From positions 62,001 through 126,000 of the forward strand of contig NZ_LMOP01000011.1 in the NCBI RefSeq assembly GCF_001423585.1: DNA of 64,000 nucleotides, written 5' to 3'. A model generated the notes under the pieces. It was not told the origin of the DNA. It saw only the letters and a list, made by a program, of their open reading frames with translations, and did no database searches. Numbering within the stretch: the first letter of the stretch is position 1; each line of letters starts with the position of its first letter. The position numbers and the translations under genes are program-made. The DNA comes from Xanthomonas sp. Leaf148 (GTDB taxonomy: Bacteria; Pseudomonadota; Gammaproteobacteria; Xanthomonadales; Xanthomonadaceae). Positions 45,270 through 55,325 of this stretch are shown here, one piece after another.

Positions 45270-48200
45270 ATGACGCGTCCAGGGGTTCGTAGTTCGTTAT
45301 CGCGCAACATCAAGCGCAGCGCGTTGAGCCTGGCGCTGGGCATGTGCGTCATCGGTGGGGTGCAGGCGCAGAGCGCGGTTGGCTCCATTTTCGGTAGTGG
45401 GCAGCCCGGCAGCACCATCGCCATCCAGAGCCCGCAGACGGGCGTGAGCCGCTCGGCGACCGCCGCCGCAGATGGCAGATTCACCTTCAGCCAGCTGCCT
45501 CCGGGCAAGTACATCATCACCTCCGATGGAGTGACCCGCGAGGTCGAGGTCAAGGTTGGCAGCGGCTCGCAAGTGATGCTCGGCAGTCAGGCCAAAACGC
45601 TCGACCGGATCGAAGTGGTTGGCGCGCAGGCGTTCAACCCCATCGACGTTTCTTCGGTGGAATCGACCACCGTGTTCACCGCCGATCAGATGGTCTCGCT
45701 GCCGGTGGCCAGCGACGTCTCTTCGGTCGCGCTGCTCGCGCCGGGCGCGGTCCGCGGCGATAGCGGTTTGGGTGCGGGCAACCTTGCCTCGTTCGGCGGA
45801 TCGTCGGTGGCCGAAAACGGCTACTACATCAATGGCTTCGACGTCACCAACATGCGCACGTTCCTGTCGTTCGCCAATCTGCCGTTCCAGAGCATCGGCC
45901 AGCTGCAGGTCAAAACAGGTGGGTACGGCGCCGAGTACGGCCGCTCGCTGGGCGGCATCGTCAGCATCGTCACCAAGGCAGGCTCTAACGAATGGCACTA
46001 CGGCGGTAGCGTGGAATGGGCGCCGGACTGGGGTGCTGCGGCAGGTAAAAACGTCCGCGAGCGCGATCCTGATGCGGCAGACCCGTTGTACCAGTACCGC
46101 AGCGACGATCAGTTCGACAGCACCATTTACTCTGCCTATGCGAGCGGCCCGATCATCAAGGACCGCTTGTTCTTCTTTGCAATGGTGGAAGGCCGCCAGG
46201 AGAGTCAAGACAACTTCTATGCGCTGACCAGCCGGCGCGTCAGTGACACGACCCCGCAGGGCATGGTCAAACTCGATTGGTATATCAACGACAGTAACCT
46301 GGTCGAATTCACCGGCATCTACAACCAGGCCAAGACCAAGTACCGCACGTACGAATACGCCACCGACGCCAACGGCGATAACCGTTACAACGTTGGCCGG
46401 CACGAAGTGCCGATCGAGCAGTACGAGATGGAAAACGGCGGCAAGATCGGCATCCTCAAGTACACCGGCTACTTCACCGACAACTTCACACTGTCGGCGC
46501 AATACGGCTACCTGAGCAATCTGATCGACTCCCGCCTGCCGGCCGACCCGGCCGGAAGCGAATGCCCGTGGGCCTATAGCTTCGGCCTGACCACCAGCGT
46601 GATCGACCGGTACATCGGCTGCAACCCGGGCACGATCTCCACCATCGCCGACGCCGACGCAGAGCCGGACGAGGACATCCGCAAGGCGTTCCGTGTCGAT
46701 GGCGAATGGGTACTGGGCGATCACCGGCTGCGCTTCGGCGTGGATCAGGAAAAGTACGAATCCAGTCACCGTGGCCGGACCTACGCCGGTGGCATCAACT
46801 GGGCGTATTACACGGTGCCAGGTACTTCGGTGGCCACCGGTGCGTTTGCGGGCCGGCCTGGTCGCACGGTCAACGGCCAGCTGGTTCCGCGCAATGCGCT
46901 GTACGCACGCTCGCGTGTCTATCAGACCAGTAGCTCCACATACGAAAACACCAACAGCGCGTTTTATCTGGAAGACAACTGGCAGGTCACCGAAAACTTC
47001 CTCGCCGTGCTCGGCTTGCGCGGTGAGAAGTTCGAAAACAAGAACGGCGATGGTATTGCCTGGATCGAATCCGATTACAAAATGGCCCCGCGCCTGGGCT
47101 TCTCCTGGGATGTGCTGGGCGACTCCAGCTTGAAGCTGTTCGGTACCGCAGGCCGCTATTACATCCCGGTGGCGACCAACTCCAGTATCCGTGCCACCGG
47201 CGCCGAATCGACTGTGTCCAACTGGTACTTCGTCAATGGCTGGAGCGAAGCCGATGGCACGCCGGTGGGCCAAGGCGCGCAAATCGGCCAGACCCAGACC
47301 AATGGCTCGCTCACTGCGCCCAATCCGGCCTCTGTCGCGTCCACCAACCTGTCGCCGATGTACCAGGACGAGATCATCCTCGGTGGCCAACTGCAGTTGA
47401 CGGAAAACTGGATGGCCGGTGTGCGCATGATCCGACGCGAAGTGAAGTCCGGGATGGACGACACCTGCACCACCAATCCGTGGATCGATTGGGCGGCGGA
47501 TAATGGCTTTCCGGATTTCGATCCGGGCTCGGTGCCCAGCTGCTACTTCTTGAATCCGGGCAGCGATGTGACCATCAACGTCGATCTCAATGGCGATGGC
47601 GAACTGGAACTGGCGACCTTGCCGGCCTCGTATCTTGGCCTGCCGGAATATCGCCGCCTGCATACCGCTCTGGAGTTCTTCTGGGAGCGCACTGGCGAGA
47701 AGTTCAACTTCCAGGGCTCCTATACGTTCGCCAGGACACGCGGCAACGTGGAAGGCTACGTCAATTCCACGCTGGAACAGGAGGACGCCGGCCTCACCCA
47801 GGACTTCGACCACCGCCTGTTCACCGATGGCACCTATGGGCCGACCCCGAACGATCGTCAGCACACGCTCAAGCTGTTCGGTGCTTATACGATCACGCCG
47901 GAATGGCAGCTTGGCGGAAATCTGGTGCTGCAGTCCGGGCGCCCGATCAATTGCCAGGGCTATATCCCGCTGGACGACATCCCGCAGCCTGACCAGGGCA
48001 CCCTGAGCGGCTACAGCGGCTCGAGCTTTTATTGCTTGAACGCAGACGGTACCCGCGTGTTACGCCAACGTGGCGACGAAGGCCGCACGCCGTGGACCTG
48101 GACCTTCGATCTGGCCGCCGCTTATGTGCCCAACTGGGCCGATAACAAGCTGCGCATCAAGCTCGACGTGTTCAATCTGTTCAACAACGACCGAGTCACC

Positions 48201-48314
48201 GAGTACGACGAGTTCAGTGAAGCCTCGCGTGATGTGATCAGCCCGAACTATCTGAACGATCAGAACTATCAGACGCCGCGCTCGTTCCGGTTGACTGCCC
48301 GCTACGACTTTTAA
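45270..48314 (+). CDS. Oar-like TonB-dependent receptor with carboxypeptidase-regulatory-like N-terminus
   Basis: 1014 residues, starting after GGAGAGAGAGG. Signal peptide to VQAQ; residues about 38–100 form a CarboxypepD_reg-like beta-sandwich (GSTIAIQSPQTGVSRSATAA, then DGRFTFSQLPPGKYIITSDG); the plug has IEVVGAQAFNPIDVSSVEST and GGYGAEYGRSLGGIVSIVTK; the barrel ends IKLDVFNLFNNDRVTEYDEF … RSFRLTARYDF. The architecture is that of Oar/OmpA-like receptors found in Xanthomonas and Myxococcus. Ligand unknown; Oar proteins have been tied to protein or siderophore-independent transport. Ends in a terminator. Confidence 0.92.
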   Translation: MTRPGVRSSLSRNIKRSALSLALGMCVIGGVQAQSAVGSIFGSGQPGSTIAIQSPQTGVSRSATAAADGRFTFSQLPPGKYIITSDGVTREVEVKVGSGSQVMLGSQAKTLDRIEVVGAQAFNPIDVSSVESTTVFTADQMVSLPVASDVSSVALLAPGAVRGDSGLGAGNLASFGGSSVAENGYYINGFDVTNMRTFLSFANLPFQSIGQLQVKTGGYGAEYGRSLGGIVSIVTKAGSNEWHYGGSVEWAPDWGAAAGKNVRERDPDAADPLYQYRSDDQFDSTIYSAYASGPIIKDRLFFFAMVEGRQESQDNFYALTSRRVSDTTPQGMVKLDWYINDSNLVEFTGIYNQAKTKYRTYEYATDANGDNRYNVGRHEVPIEQYEMENGGKIGILKYTGYFTDNFTLSAQYGYLSNLIDSRLPADPAGSECPWAYSFGLTTSVIDRYIGCNPGTISTIADADAEPDEDIRKAFRVDGEWVLGDHRLRFGVDQEKYESSHRGRTYAGGINWAYYTVPGTSVATGAFAGRPGRTVNGQLVPRNALYARSRVYQTSSSTYENTNSAFYLEDNWQVTENFLAVLGLRGEKFENKNGDGIAWIESDYKMAPRLGFSWDVLGDSSLKLFGTAGRYYIPVATNSSIRATGAESTVSNWYFVNGWSEADGTPVGQGAQIGQTQTNGSLTAPNPASVASTNLSPMYQDEIILGGQLQLTENWMAGVRMIRREVKSGMDDTCTTNPWIDWAADNGFPDFDPGSVPSCYFLNPGSDVTINVDLNGDGELELATLPASYLGLPEYRRLHTALEFFWERTGEKFNFQGSYTFARTRGNVEGYVNSTLEQEDAGLTQDFDHRLFTDGTYGPTPNDRQHTLKLFGAYTITPEWQLGGNLVLQSGRPINCQGYIPLDDIPQPDQGTLSGYSGSSFYCLNADGTRVLRQRGDEGRTPWTWTFDLAAAYVPNWADNKLRIKLDVFNLFNNDRVTEYDEFSEASRDVISPNYLNDQNYQTPRSFRLTARYDF

Positions 48315-48340
48315 AGTGTCGCATCACTGTGTGCGTTACG

Positions 48341-48371
48341 AATCCGGCCTGAAAAGGCCGGATTTTTATTT
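48341..48371 (+). terminator. Rho-independent terminator of the Oar-like receptor gene
   Basis: AATCCGGCCT and AGGCCGGATT form a perfect ten-base stem with a GAAA loop, then TTTATTT; 27 bp after the stop. It is symmetric enough (AAT…ATT) that it may also stop mnmE transcripts coming from the other side. Confidence 0.92.
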
Positions 48372-48414
48372 GTCGGCTCACGAGGCTCTTGGCGGCGCAT
48401 CGCGCAGAGGCGCT

Positions 48415-49758
48415 TCACTTACCGATACAGAAACTCGAAAAGATCTTGCCCAACAACTCATCGGCGCTCAGCTTGCCGGTGATCTCGCCCAGCGCTGCAT
48501 GCGCCAGGCGCAACTCTTCGGCGGCCAGTTCGAGTTGTTCGAATCCCAGTTCCAGATCGGCTGCATCGGCATGTTGCTCGGCACGTCGTAATGCATCCAC
48601 GTGCCGGGTGCGTGCGGAGAATTCGCCGTCCACGCTTTCAACGCCATCGCCTAACGCGAGCTCGCGCAGGCGGGTGTGCAGCTGTTCCAATCCCTGGCCG
48701 GTGGTTGCCGAGACCGCTACTGCATTGGTATCGAGCAGCGGTGCACTGTTGTCCAGCAGATCGCATTTGTTATGAATCCACAGCTGGCGCGGGACGGCGT
48801 CGATGGCATCGCCAATCGCCTCGCGCGCGGCTTGCGGGTTGCGTGCGTCGAGCACCACCAGCGCCAGATCGGCACGCTGCAATTCGGCGCGCGCGCGGCG
48901 CATGCCTTCGCGTTCGATTGCATCGCCGCCATCGCGCAGTCCGGCGGTATCGACCAGGGTCAACTCGAAGCCATCGAGCAGGATCGCTTCATGTAAGGTG
49001 TCACGCGTGGTGCCGGCCACATCGGTGACGATGGCGCGATCGCTGCCGGCCAGCGCGTTGAGCAACGAACTCTTGCCCGCGTTGGGTGGGCCGATCAACA
49101 CTGCATGCAGACCGTCGCGTAGCTTGCGCCCGCGTTCTGCATCGCGCAGCAGTTGCGCCAGCAATGTGCGCGCCTGCTGCAATCCTTCGCGCACCTGCGT
49201 ACCACCCAATGTATCGAGCGGTTCGTCGGCAAAGTCGATCGCCGCTTCCACATGCACGCGCAAGCGCGTCAGGCTGTCGCTCACTGCATCGACGCGGCGC
49301 GAGAACACACCGTCCAGCGAGCGCCGCGCGGCACGTGCCGCACGCACATCGCCGGCAGCGATCAGATCGGCAATCGCTTCGGCCTGGGTCAGATCGAGTT
49401 TGCCGTTGAGAAAAGCGCGTTCGCTGAACTCGCCGGCGCGTGCCTGGCGTGCCCCCAGTGCAACGCAATGTGCAACCAGTTGGCGCAACACCACCGGGCT
49501 GCCATGCCCCTGCAGCTCCACCACGTCTTCGCCGGTAAAGCTGCGTGGCGCGTTGAACCACAGCGCAATGCCGTCGTCGATGACCTCGCCCTGCGCATCG
49601 CGAAAGCGCGCGTAGTGCGCATGCCGCGGTTGCAACGGCGCAATGCCCAGCTGCGTTGCGATCTGTACCGCTTGCGGCCCGGACAGCCGCACGATGCCCA
49701 CGCCGCCGGTTCCTGCAGCACTGGCGATGGCAACGATGGTGGACGTGGAAGAGGACAT
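48415..49758 (-). CDS. mnmE: MnmE, tRNA wobble-uridine modification GTPase
   Basis: 447 residues from the ATG at 49758 ([20 protein letters not shown]). N-terminal folate-binding domain ([43 protein letters not shown]), an inserted G domain with [14 protein letters not shown] (P-loop), [24 protein letters not shown] and NKCDLL, and the invariant C-terminal CIGK. With MnmG it installs cmnm5 on U34 of tRNAs. Downstream of the caspase-fusion gene in the usual left-arm block (rpmH–rnpA–yidC–…–mnmE). Confidence 0.97.
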   Translation of the reverse strand: MSSSTSTIVAIASAAGTGGVGIVRLSGPQAVQIATQLGIAPLQPRHAHYARFRDAQGEVIDDGIALWFNAPRSFTGEDVVELQGHGSPVVLRQLVAHCVALGARQARAGEFSERAFLNGKLDLTQAEAIADLIAAGDVRAARAARRSLDGVFSRRVDAVSDSLTRLRVHVEAAIDFADEPLDTLGGTQVREGLQQARTLLAQLLRDAERGRKLRDGLHAVLIGPPNAGKSSLLNALAGSDRAIVTDVAGTTRDTLHEAILLDGFELTLVDTAGLRDGGDAIEREGMRRARAELQRADLALVVLDARNPQAAREAIGDAIDAVPRQLWIHNKCDLLDNSAPLLDTNAVAVSATTGQGLEQLHTRLRELALGDGVESVDGEFSARTRHVDALRRAEQHADAADLELGFEQLELAAEELRLAHAALGEITGKLSADELLGKIFSSFCIGK

Positions 49759-49919
49759 GGGCACTGCTCTTGCGTGGATTGGAACCAAATGGGTGACGAT
49801 CAAAATGCCTGCACAGCCGTCAGCCGTGTGGCCGATGCTCGGGCGTTAGCTGGCACGCGTCCATCTGGGCGCAGGCCTGTCCTGGATGGTGTGCCCGCCT
49901 TAGTGCTCGCCACTGTGCA

Positions 49920-52625
49920 TCAAAGCGTCTGCAACTGCGCGCGCGCCTGCGCCGCACCGCTGCCTTGCGGCTGCAGTTCCAGATAAGTGGAATACGCCTT
50001 GCGCGCTTTGTCGCGATCGCCGGCCTTGGCGTAGGCATCGCCAAGATTGAGATACGCCACCGCGCGCGATGGATCGATCTTGAGCGTGTTTTCCAGCCAG
50101 CGCGCCGATTCGGCAAAGCGTTCCTGGCGGTAATACACAAACCCGAGATTGTTCGCAGCCAGCGCAAAATCCGGGCGCAGCTTCAAGGCTTCGGCAAATT
50201 GTTCGGCGGCTTCGGCGTAACGTTTTTCCTTGTACAACTGCAAACCGCGCTCGTTGGCCAACTGCGCGCGTTGACGATCGCTGCTCTTCACTGCAGTCGG
50301 CAAAACCAGCTTGGCTTCGCCACCTTGCAAGGTCTTGACCGTGACCGGCGCAGCCGCCACCGCAGCGCCGGTAGTCGCAGCAGCAGGACGCGCGGCGTCC
50401 ACGCGTCCGTTGAGTGCGATCGCATCGGCCGACAACTGCGCAGTATCGGCGGTCAGGAATTCTTCGCCGCTGGGCACCTGAAACACGAACTCGCCGCCTT
50501 GCGATCCCGGCAGGCTGCCGAATGCCGGCGTCTGCGCCGACACCGCCGATACTGCCGGTGCGACATACGCAGCCAACTCAGTCCCGGTGATCAAGCCATC
50601 GCCATTGAGATCGCCCTTGCCGGCCAGCGCCTGCAGCAGCACCCAGGTAAACACCGAATGCCCGTTCGGCCCGCTATCGGCTACTTGTTGATCGGCGCCG
50701 CCGGCTGTGAGCATCTGGCGCGCAATGCGGCGCGCGTTCTCGCGCAAGTACGCACTGGAGGTCGGCCCGCCGCGCGTCAGACCCAACCCGCTGTAGCAGG
50801 CGTCCATCACGAACAACACGTGCTTGGCCTGCAGGCTTTCGGCGATGTTCTGCAGGTCGCTCATCGCAATCGCATCGCTGGCCAAATGCTCCGGGTCCGA
50901 GTCGACCGGAATGATGTAGCCCAGGTCGCGCCCGGAGGCGAGCCGGCGCGTAGCGCCGTGGCCGGCGAAGAACACGAACACGCGGTCGTTGGTCTGCGCC
51001 CGCCCTTCCCCAAGCCGGTCATGGAAGGCGGCGAGGATATTGTTGCGCGTGGCTTCGCTGTTTTTCAGCACGATCACTTGCGACGACGGAAATCCCAGCG
51101 GGCCGGTCAAGGTGCTGGCGATCGCTTGCGCATCGTTGGCTGCATATTCGAGCTTGGGCCAGTGCGCGTAGTCATCGATGCCGATCACGATCGCCCACGA
51201 CTTGGCATAGCCGGTGGTCACCGTTGCGTCGGCCACGGCGCTGGGTGCACGCGCCACCGAAAACTCGCGGCCGTTCCAGCCGGCGAACTGATACCCGTCG
51301 GCGATCAACCGGTCCAGAATCTGCGGCAAGGCTTTCACCGCGCGGTCGTGGATGTCATGGAACAGCACGATGCCGCGCTGTTCCTTGTTCACCTGGTCGA
51401 GCACGCGCTGCACGATCGACTCTGGCACCGGGTCAGCCCAGTCCAGCGAATCGATATTCCACATGATCGACTTCAGACCGGCTTCGCCCAGCAGCTGCAG
51501 CCCTTCGGCATTGCGCGCGCCATACGGAAACCGGAACAGCGGCGCACGTTTGTCATCTACTGCACGCAACAAAGTATCGGTATCCAGCACCTGGCTGCGC
51601 AATGCATCGCCGGTGGTCTTGGACAACTGCGCGTGGGTCAGGCTGTGATTGCCCACCGCATAGCCTTCCTCCATCAGCGTATGGCTGATCTTGGACAATG
51701 GCGCCAGCTTGGGCTTGCCATCGGCATCCAGACTGCCGAGGTTTCGCCCTACTTCGAAGAACACGCCGGGCACGTCGTAGCGCTTGAGGATCGCCACAAT
51801 TTCTTCGGTGTAGGCCTTGTGCGGGCCGTCGTCGAAGGTCAGCACCACCGTCTTGGGCGGCAGATCGCGGCCGAACACTTCGCTGTCGCTGTCGCGCGCG
51901 GAGAACGGATACGGCTCCACCACGCCATGGTCGCGCAGGATCTTTTCGCGTGTGTACAAGGTGCGCAAATGCGCCACGTAGTCGTCCCACTTTTCGCGCT
52001 TGGGCACGATGGCCCGGGTGCGATCGAAGCGACTGAAAATCTGCGTCAGTTCGGTGTTGTAACTGCGCTCGATCTCGTCCAGCGCTTCCAGATCCTCGCC
52101 GATGCGTTGATGCAGTTTGACTGCCGGCAGCGCCGAATCCTTGCCGATACGCGCATGCAGCTCGCGCAGCACCTCGGCAAATGCCAGGCGGTCGGCATCG
52201 AACAGATCCGGCGCCGATTCCACTTCGTCCAGTACCGTGGCGATCGCGGCGAAGCGGCTTGAGTCGCGCGAGCTCAGCACGGTTTCAAACGCGGCGGCAA
52301 TGCGTTCGCGTTGTTCCAGATTTTCATGGAACAGCTGCTGCCCCACGCTGCTGGAGGTGGCGCGATCGCGCGGGCTTTGTTTGTCCTCATCGGCCAGCAA
52401 CACGATGATGCGGCGGTGCCGATCCAGCTGTTCGCGCAGCTGTGCAATCAGCGCACGCGCCTTGGCGGCGTCGCCCGTTTGTGCGGCGGCAGTGGCAGTG
52501 CCACCGGCCGGCGGCGCCGAAGCAGATGCCTGGGTACCGGCATCGCGCTTGCCGCAGCCGGCCAGCGCCAGCAGTCCCGCGCAACTTGCGCATAGCAACA
52601 GGCGATGCAACGGCAATGGCTTCAC
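49920..52625 (-). CDS. Lipoprotein with polysaccharide-deacetylase, caspase-like and TPR domains
   Basis: 901 residues; lipobox LLALAGC with Cys24, so likely membrane-anchored facing the periplasm. Helical region 50–235. NodB deacetylase 255–455: TFDDGPH (263–269, metal Asp and base Asp), NHSLTH (326–331, metal His pair) and RFPYG (365–369). Caspase (C14) domain about 475–720: FFAGHG with H556 and MDACYSG with C610, both catalytic residues present; a canonical EF-hand loop D672-x-N674-x-D676-G-x-I-T680-x-x-E683 sits in the same domain. TPRs 785–890. It lies between yidC and mnmE. Function unknown; the intact residues suggest both activities could operate. Confidence 0.88.
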   Translation of the reverse strand: MKPLPLHRLLLCASCAGLLALAGCGKRDAGTQASASAPPAGGTATAAAQTGDAAKARALIAQLREQLDRHRRIIVLLADEDKQSPRDRATSSSVGQQLFHENLEQRERIAAAFETVLSSRDSSRFAAIATVLDEVESAPDLFDADRLAFAEVLRELHARIGKDSALPAVKLHQRIGEDLEALDEIERSYNTELTQIFSRFDRTRAIVPKREKWDDYVAHLRTLYTREKILRDHGVVEPYPFSARDSDSEVFGRDLPPKTVVLTFDDGPHKAYTEEIVAILKRYDVPGVFFEVGRNLGSLDADGKPKLAPLSKISHTLMEEGYAVGNHSLTHAQLSKTTGDALRSQVLDTDTLLRAVDDKRAPLFRFPYGARNAEGLQLLGEAGLKSIMWNIDSLDWADPVPESIVQRVLDQVNKEQRGIVLFHDIHDRAVKALPQILDRLIADGYQFAGWNGREFSVARAPSAVADATVTTGYAKSWAIVIGIDDYAHWPKLEYAANDAQAIASTLTGPLGFPSSQVIVLKNSEATRNNILAAFHDRLGEGRAQTNDRVFVFFAGHGATRRLASGRDLGYIIPVDSDPEHLASDAIAMSDLQNIAESLQAKHVLFVMDACYSGLGLTRGGPTSSAYLRENARRIARQMLTAGGADQQVADSGPNGHSVFTWVLLQALAGKGDLNGDGLITGTELAAYVAPAVSAVSAQTPAFGSLPGSQGGEFVFQVPSGEEFLTADTAQLSADAIALNGRVDAARPAAATTGAAVAAAPVTVKTLQGGEAKLVLPTAVKSSDRQRAQLANERGLQLYKEKRYAEAAEQFAEALKLRPDFALAANNLGFVYYRQERFAESARWLENTLKIDPSRAVAYLNLGDAYAKAGDRDKARKAYSTYLELQPQGSGAAQARAQLQTL

Positions 52626-52670
52626 GACGACGTCCTTGGCAATGGCGACAAACGGAGAGGGACTTGCATG

Positions 52671-52694
52671 CAGAAAGCCCGCCTTGCGGCGGGC
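52671..52694 (-). terminator. Probable terminator after yidC
   Basis: On the minus strand GCCCGCC-GCAA-GGCGGGC is followed by TTTCTG, 23 bp after the yidC stop. The U-run is short, so it may be leaky and let some transcription into the downstream lipoprotein gene. Confidence 0.7.
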
Positions 52695-52716
52695 CTTCTT
52701 GAACCTTTCTTAAGAC

Positions 52717-54441
52717 TTACTTGGCGTTGGCCTGGATGATCTTGCTCGGCTTCTCGCCGTGCTGGCGGATCATCCACCACTGGATCAGCAAGCCAAGGCC
52801 GCCGTTGACGACCCAGTACAACACCAGACCGGCCGGCATGAAGGCCATCATGACGCCGAACACCAGCGGCATGAACTGCATCATCTTGGCCTGCATCGGG
52901 TCCATGCCCGGGGTCGGGGTCAGCTTCTGCGTGGCCCACATGATGGAAATGTTGAGCACCGGCAGGATGAAGTACGGGTCGCGCGCGGTCAGATCCTGGA
53001 TCCAGCCCAGCCACGGTGCCTGACGCAGCTCCACCGATTCCACCAACACCCAGTACAGCGCGAAGAAGATCGGCATCTGGATCAGCAGCGGCAGGCAGCC
53101 GCCCATCGGATTGATCTTTTCCTTCTTGAACAACTCCATCGTCGCCTGCTGATACTTGGCGCGATCATCGCCATAGCGCTCCTTCAACTGCGCCAGGCGC
53201 GGCTGGAAGCGGCGCATCTTGGCACCGGACTTGTACTGCGCGGCCGACAGCGGATACAGCGCCAGACGCAGCAGCACCACCAGGCCGATGATGGCCCAGC
53301 CCCAGTTGTGCAGGAAGCTGTGCAGGTGGCTCAGCACCCAGAACAGGCCTTGGCCGATGATGGCCATGATCGAGAAGCGGCTGTAATCGACCACGCGGTC
53401 CAGACCCTTCACGTCTTCCTTGGCAATCAGGCTGACCAGTTTCGGGCCCACCCACAGGCGCGCCTCGGTGCTGGCGGTCTGGCCGGGCGCCACGGTGAAG
53501 GCCGGGCCACGCAGTTCGGCCACGTCGCGCGGGCCATCCTGATTCAGCACATACAGCGAGGCCTGATCCTTCTGCGGGATCCATGCGGTGAAGAAGTGGT
53601 GCTGCAGCAGCGCGACCCAGCCACCGGTGATCTGGCGATTCAGGCCGCCATCGTCCATGTAATCCTTGAATGCACGACGCTCGTAGCCTTCCTGCGGGCT
53701 GTACCAGGTCGCCCCGTTGAAGCTGAAGGAATCCGGGTTGGTCATGCCGCGGCTGAGGATGGTCGGCACCCGGCTCAGCTTGCGGAACACATAACCGTTC
53801 CACGCCGCACCGCTCTTGTTGATCACTTCATCCTTGATCGAGATCGCGTAGCGGCCGCGCTCCAGGGTGAAGGTGCGGCGGATCGACACGCCATTGGGAC
53901 CGCTCCAGACGAACGGCACCACCAGGGTGTTCTGACCCTTGGCCAGCTCAAACGCAGTACCCGGCTGTTCGGCACGGAAGCCGCCTACGCCAGGCACCGG
54001 CGAGTGTTCGCTGGCCCAACCGCTGGTGGCGTTGTACGGGTGCACAGCATCTTCGGTCAGCAGATCGACCGGCGCGGTGCCGTCCTTGGTCTGCGGAAAC
54101 TGCAGCAGTTCGGCATCCAGCACGCTGCGGCCATCCAGCTTCAGGCGCAGCACGTCCGAGGTCAGCGTGACGACCGGCGCAGCGCCGGCAGCTGCCGTGG
54201 TGGCCGTGGTGGTGCTGGTGGCCGCCGGTGCGGCGCCCGGGACGCCTGCCTGCGGGATGGCCTGGGCGGCGGGCACATTGGCCGCCGGCGCGCTGGCATC
54301 CGGGTCGCGCGCAGCCGGTACCGATTGCGTGGCGACTGCGGCAGGTGCATTGGCGGCCGCCTTGTCCTTGCCCCACTCCATCCACAGCAGCGCCGCGACC
54401 ATCAGCCAGGCAAAGATCAGGAAAACACGGGTCTGGTTCAT
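52717..54441 (-). CDS. yidC: YidC, membrane protein insertase
   Basis: 574 residues. First TM helix ([16 protein letters not shown]), an Ala/Pro/Thr-rich linker, the large periplasmic P1 domain (about 95–350), and the conserved five-TM core with [29 protein letters not shown]-rich [29 protein letters not shown], and [21 protein letters not shown]. YidC inserts and folds inner-membrane proteins alone or with SecYEG. It starts 25 bp after rnpA; the small yidD gene usually between them in other bacteria is absent here. Confidence 0.97.
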   Translation of the reverse strand: MNQTRVFLIFAWLMVAALLWMEWGKDKAAANAPAAVATQSVPAARDPDASAPAANVPAAQAIPQAGVPGAAPAATSTTTATTAAAGAAPVVTLTSDVLRLKLDGRSVLDAELLQFPQTKDGTAPVDLLTEDAVHPYNATSGWASEHSPVPGVGGFRAEQPGTAFELAKGQNTLVVPFVWSGPNGVSIRRTFTLERGRYAISIKDEVINKSGAAWNGYVFRKLSRVPTILSRGMTNPDSFSFNGATWYSPQEGYERRAFKDYMDDGGLNRQITGGWVALLQHHFFTAWIPQKDQASLYVLNQDGPRDVAELRGPAFTVAPGQTASTEARLWVGPKLVSLIAKEDVKGLDRVVDYSRFSIMAIIGQGLFWVLSHLHSFLHNWGWAIIGLVVLLRLALYPLSAAQYKSGAKMRRFQPRLAQLKERYGDDRAKYQQATMELFKKEKINPMGGCLPLLIQMPIFFALYWVLVESVELRQAPWLGWIQDLTARDPYFILPVLNISIMWATQKLTPTPGMDPMQAKMMQFMPLVFGVMMAFMPAGLVLYWVVNGGLGLLIQWWMIRQHGEKPSKIIQANAK

Positions 54442-54466
54442 CGGGCAGCAACTCGCTCAGTCGGAA

Positions 54467-54904
54467 CTACAGTTCCGGCTCTGTCGGGGAAAGGGAGGAT
54501 GGGTGCATCGTCCTGGCGGGCGGCATTGTGCCGGGCGCAGCAGGTGGGGGCAATGCGCCGGCACGGCGCAGCAGACGCACGAAGGCGTCGCGAATCTGTG
54601 GATTGGTCGCTTTGGCGGCTGCGGAGCGGGCCACAATGACGTAATCGCCACCGGCCAGCTCGGGCAGCAGATGCCGCATGGCATCGCGCAGGACGCGCTT
54701 GATGCGATTGCGTCCGACCGCACGCGTGTCCACCTTGCGCGACACCGCCATGCCCAAGCGCGGCGGCGTATCGCCGGTGCGCCAATGCAGGCTGAGCAGC
54801 GGATCCGAGGTGCGACGCGCGGTATCGAAGACGACCGTATATTGCGCACGCGTACGAACCCGCGCAGAGCGAGGAAATCGCCTGCACGGGTTCGATGCGT
54901 TCAC
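54467..54904 (-). CDS. rnpA: RnpA, protein subunit of ribonuclease P
   Basis: A GTG start at 54904 (GTG AAC GCA TCG AAC) gives 145 residues beginning [24 protein letters not shown] lies upstream. The RNase P protein motif is clear: [26 protein letters not shown] (RNR helix), then [12 protein letters not shown]. It binds the catalytic RnpB RNA to process 5' tRNA ends. The C-terminus ([20 protein letters not shown]…) is a Pro/Ala extension beyond the E. coli length of about 119. A TTG at 54946, overlapping the rpmH stop, is an alternative start. Confidence 0.93.
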   Translation of the reverse strand: MNASNPCRRFPRSARVRTRAQYTVVFDTARRTSDPLLSLHWRTGDTPPRLGMAVSRKVDTRAVGRNRIKRVLRDAMRHLLPELAGGDYVIVARSAAAKATNPQIRDAFVRLLRRAGALPPPAAPGTMPPARTMHPSSLSPTEPEL

Positions 54905-54942
54905 GGTAGGACTTGCCTCGGCCGCGGAGAGCGGCGCGGCAA

Positions 54943-55083
54943 TCAAGCGCTCAGGCGCTTGCGGCCCTTGGCGCGGCGGCGAGCCAGGATCTTGCGGCCG
55001 TCGGCGGTTGCCATACGTGCGCGGAAGCCATGGTCGCGTGCTCGCTTGAGGTTGCTGGGTTGGAAAGTACGCTTGGTGGCCAT
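54943..55083 (-). CDS. rpmH: Ribosomal protein bL34
   Basis: 46 residues: [20 protein letters not shown] followed by [20 protein letters not shown] and RKRLSA, an essentially invariant bL34 sequence. It is part of the large ribosomal subunit. First gene of the rpmH–rnpA–yidC block, transcribed away from dnaA, as in most bacterial origins. Confidence 0.98.
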
Positions 55084-55191
55084 GGGGCCCTCTGCATGGA
55101 TGGAGACGAATAGAACCGGAAATTCTATAGGACCGCCCCGGGCCGGGTCAACTCCCCCGTTGCTTTACCAACCGTGAGCCTGCGCACGCCC

Positions 55192-55212
55192 TGTGGATGG
55201 ACCTGTGAATAA
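55192..55212. promoter_or_regulatory. DnaA-box-like pair upstream of dnaA
   Basis: TGTGGATGG (55192–55200) and TGTGAATAA (55204–55212) are minus-oriented, each within one or two bases of the DnaA box TGTGGATAA. They lie in the 242-bp rpmH–dnaA gap, 115–135 bp before the dnaA start, and probably mediate dnaA autoregulation or contribute to the origin. Confidence 0.6.
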
Positions 55213-55325
55213 CTCTGGGAAAAGCCTGCCTGCGGTGCTAGTCTGGCCCATCCTCTTTTCACTTCCGGGCTGCGTGCACGGCGCCTTGCTGCGCGCCGCA
55301 GCCAGCAACAGATGATCAAACTTTG

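Noticed and set aside
45297-47864. Minus-strand 855-codon frame opposite the Oar-like receptor
   Set aside because: Antisense shadow: the plus strand has signal peptide, plug, barrel and terminal Phe, while the minus frame has no domain and no ribosome site.
49965-52262. Plus-strand 765-codon frame opposite the deacetylase/caspase lipoprotein
   Set aside because: Composition is shadow-like (His/Arg/Gln-rich), with no motif; the minus frame has intact catalytic residues for two enzyme families.
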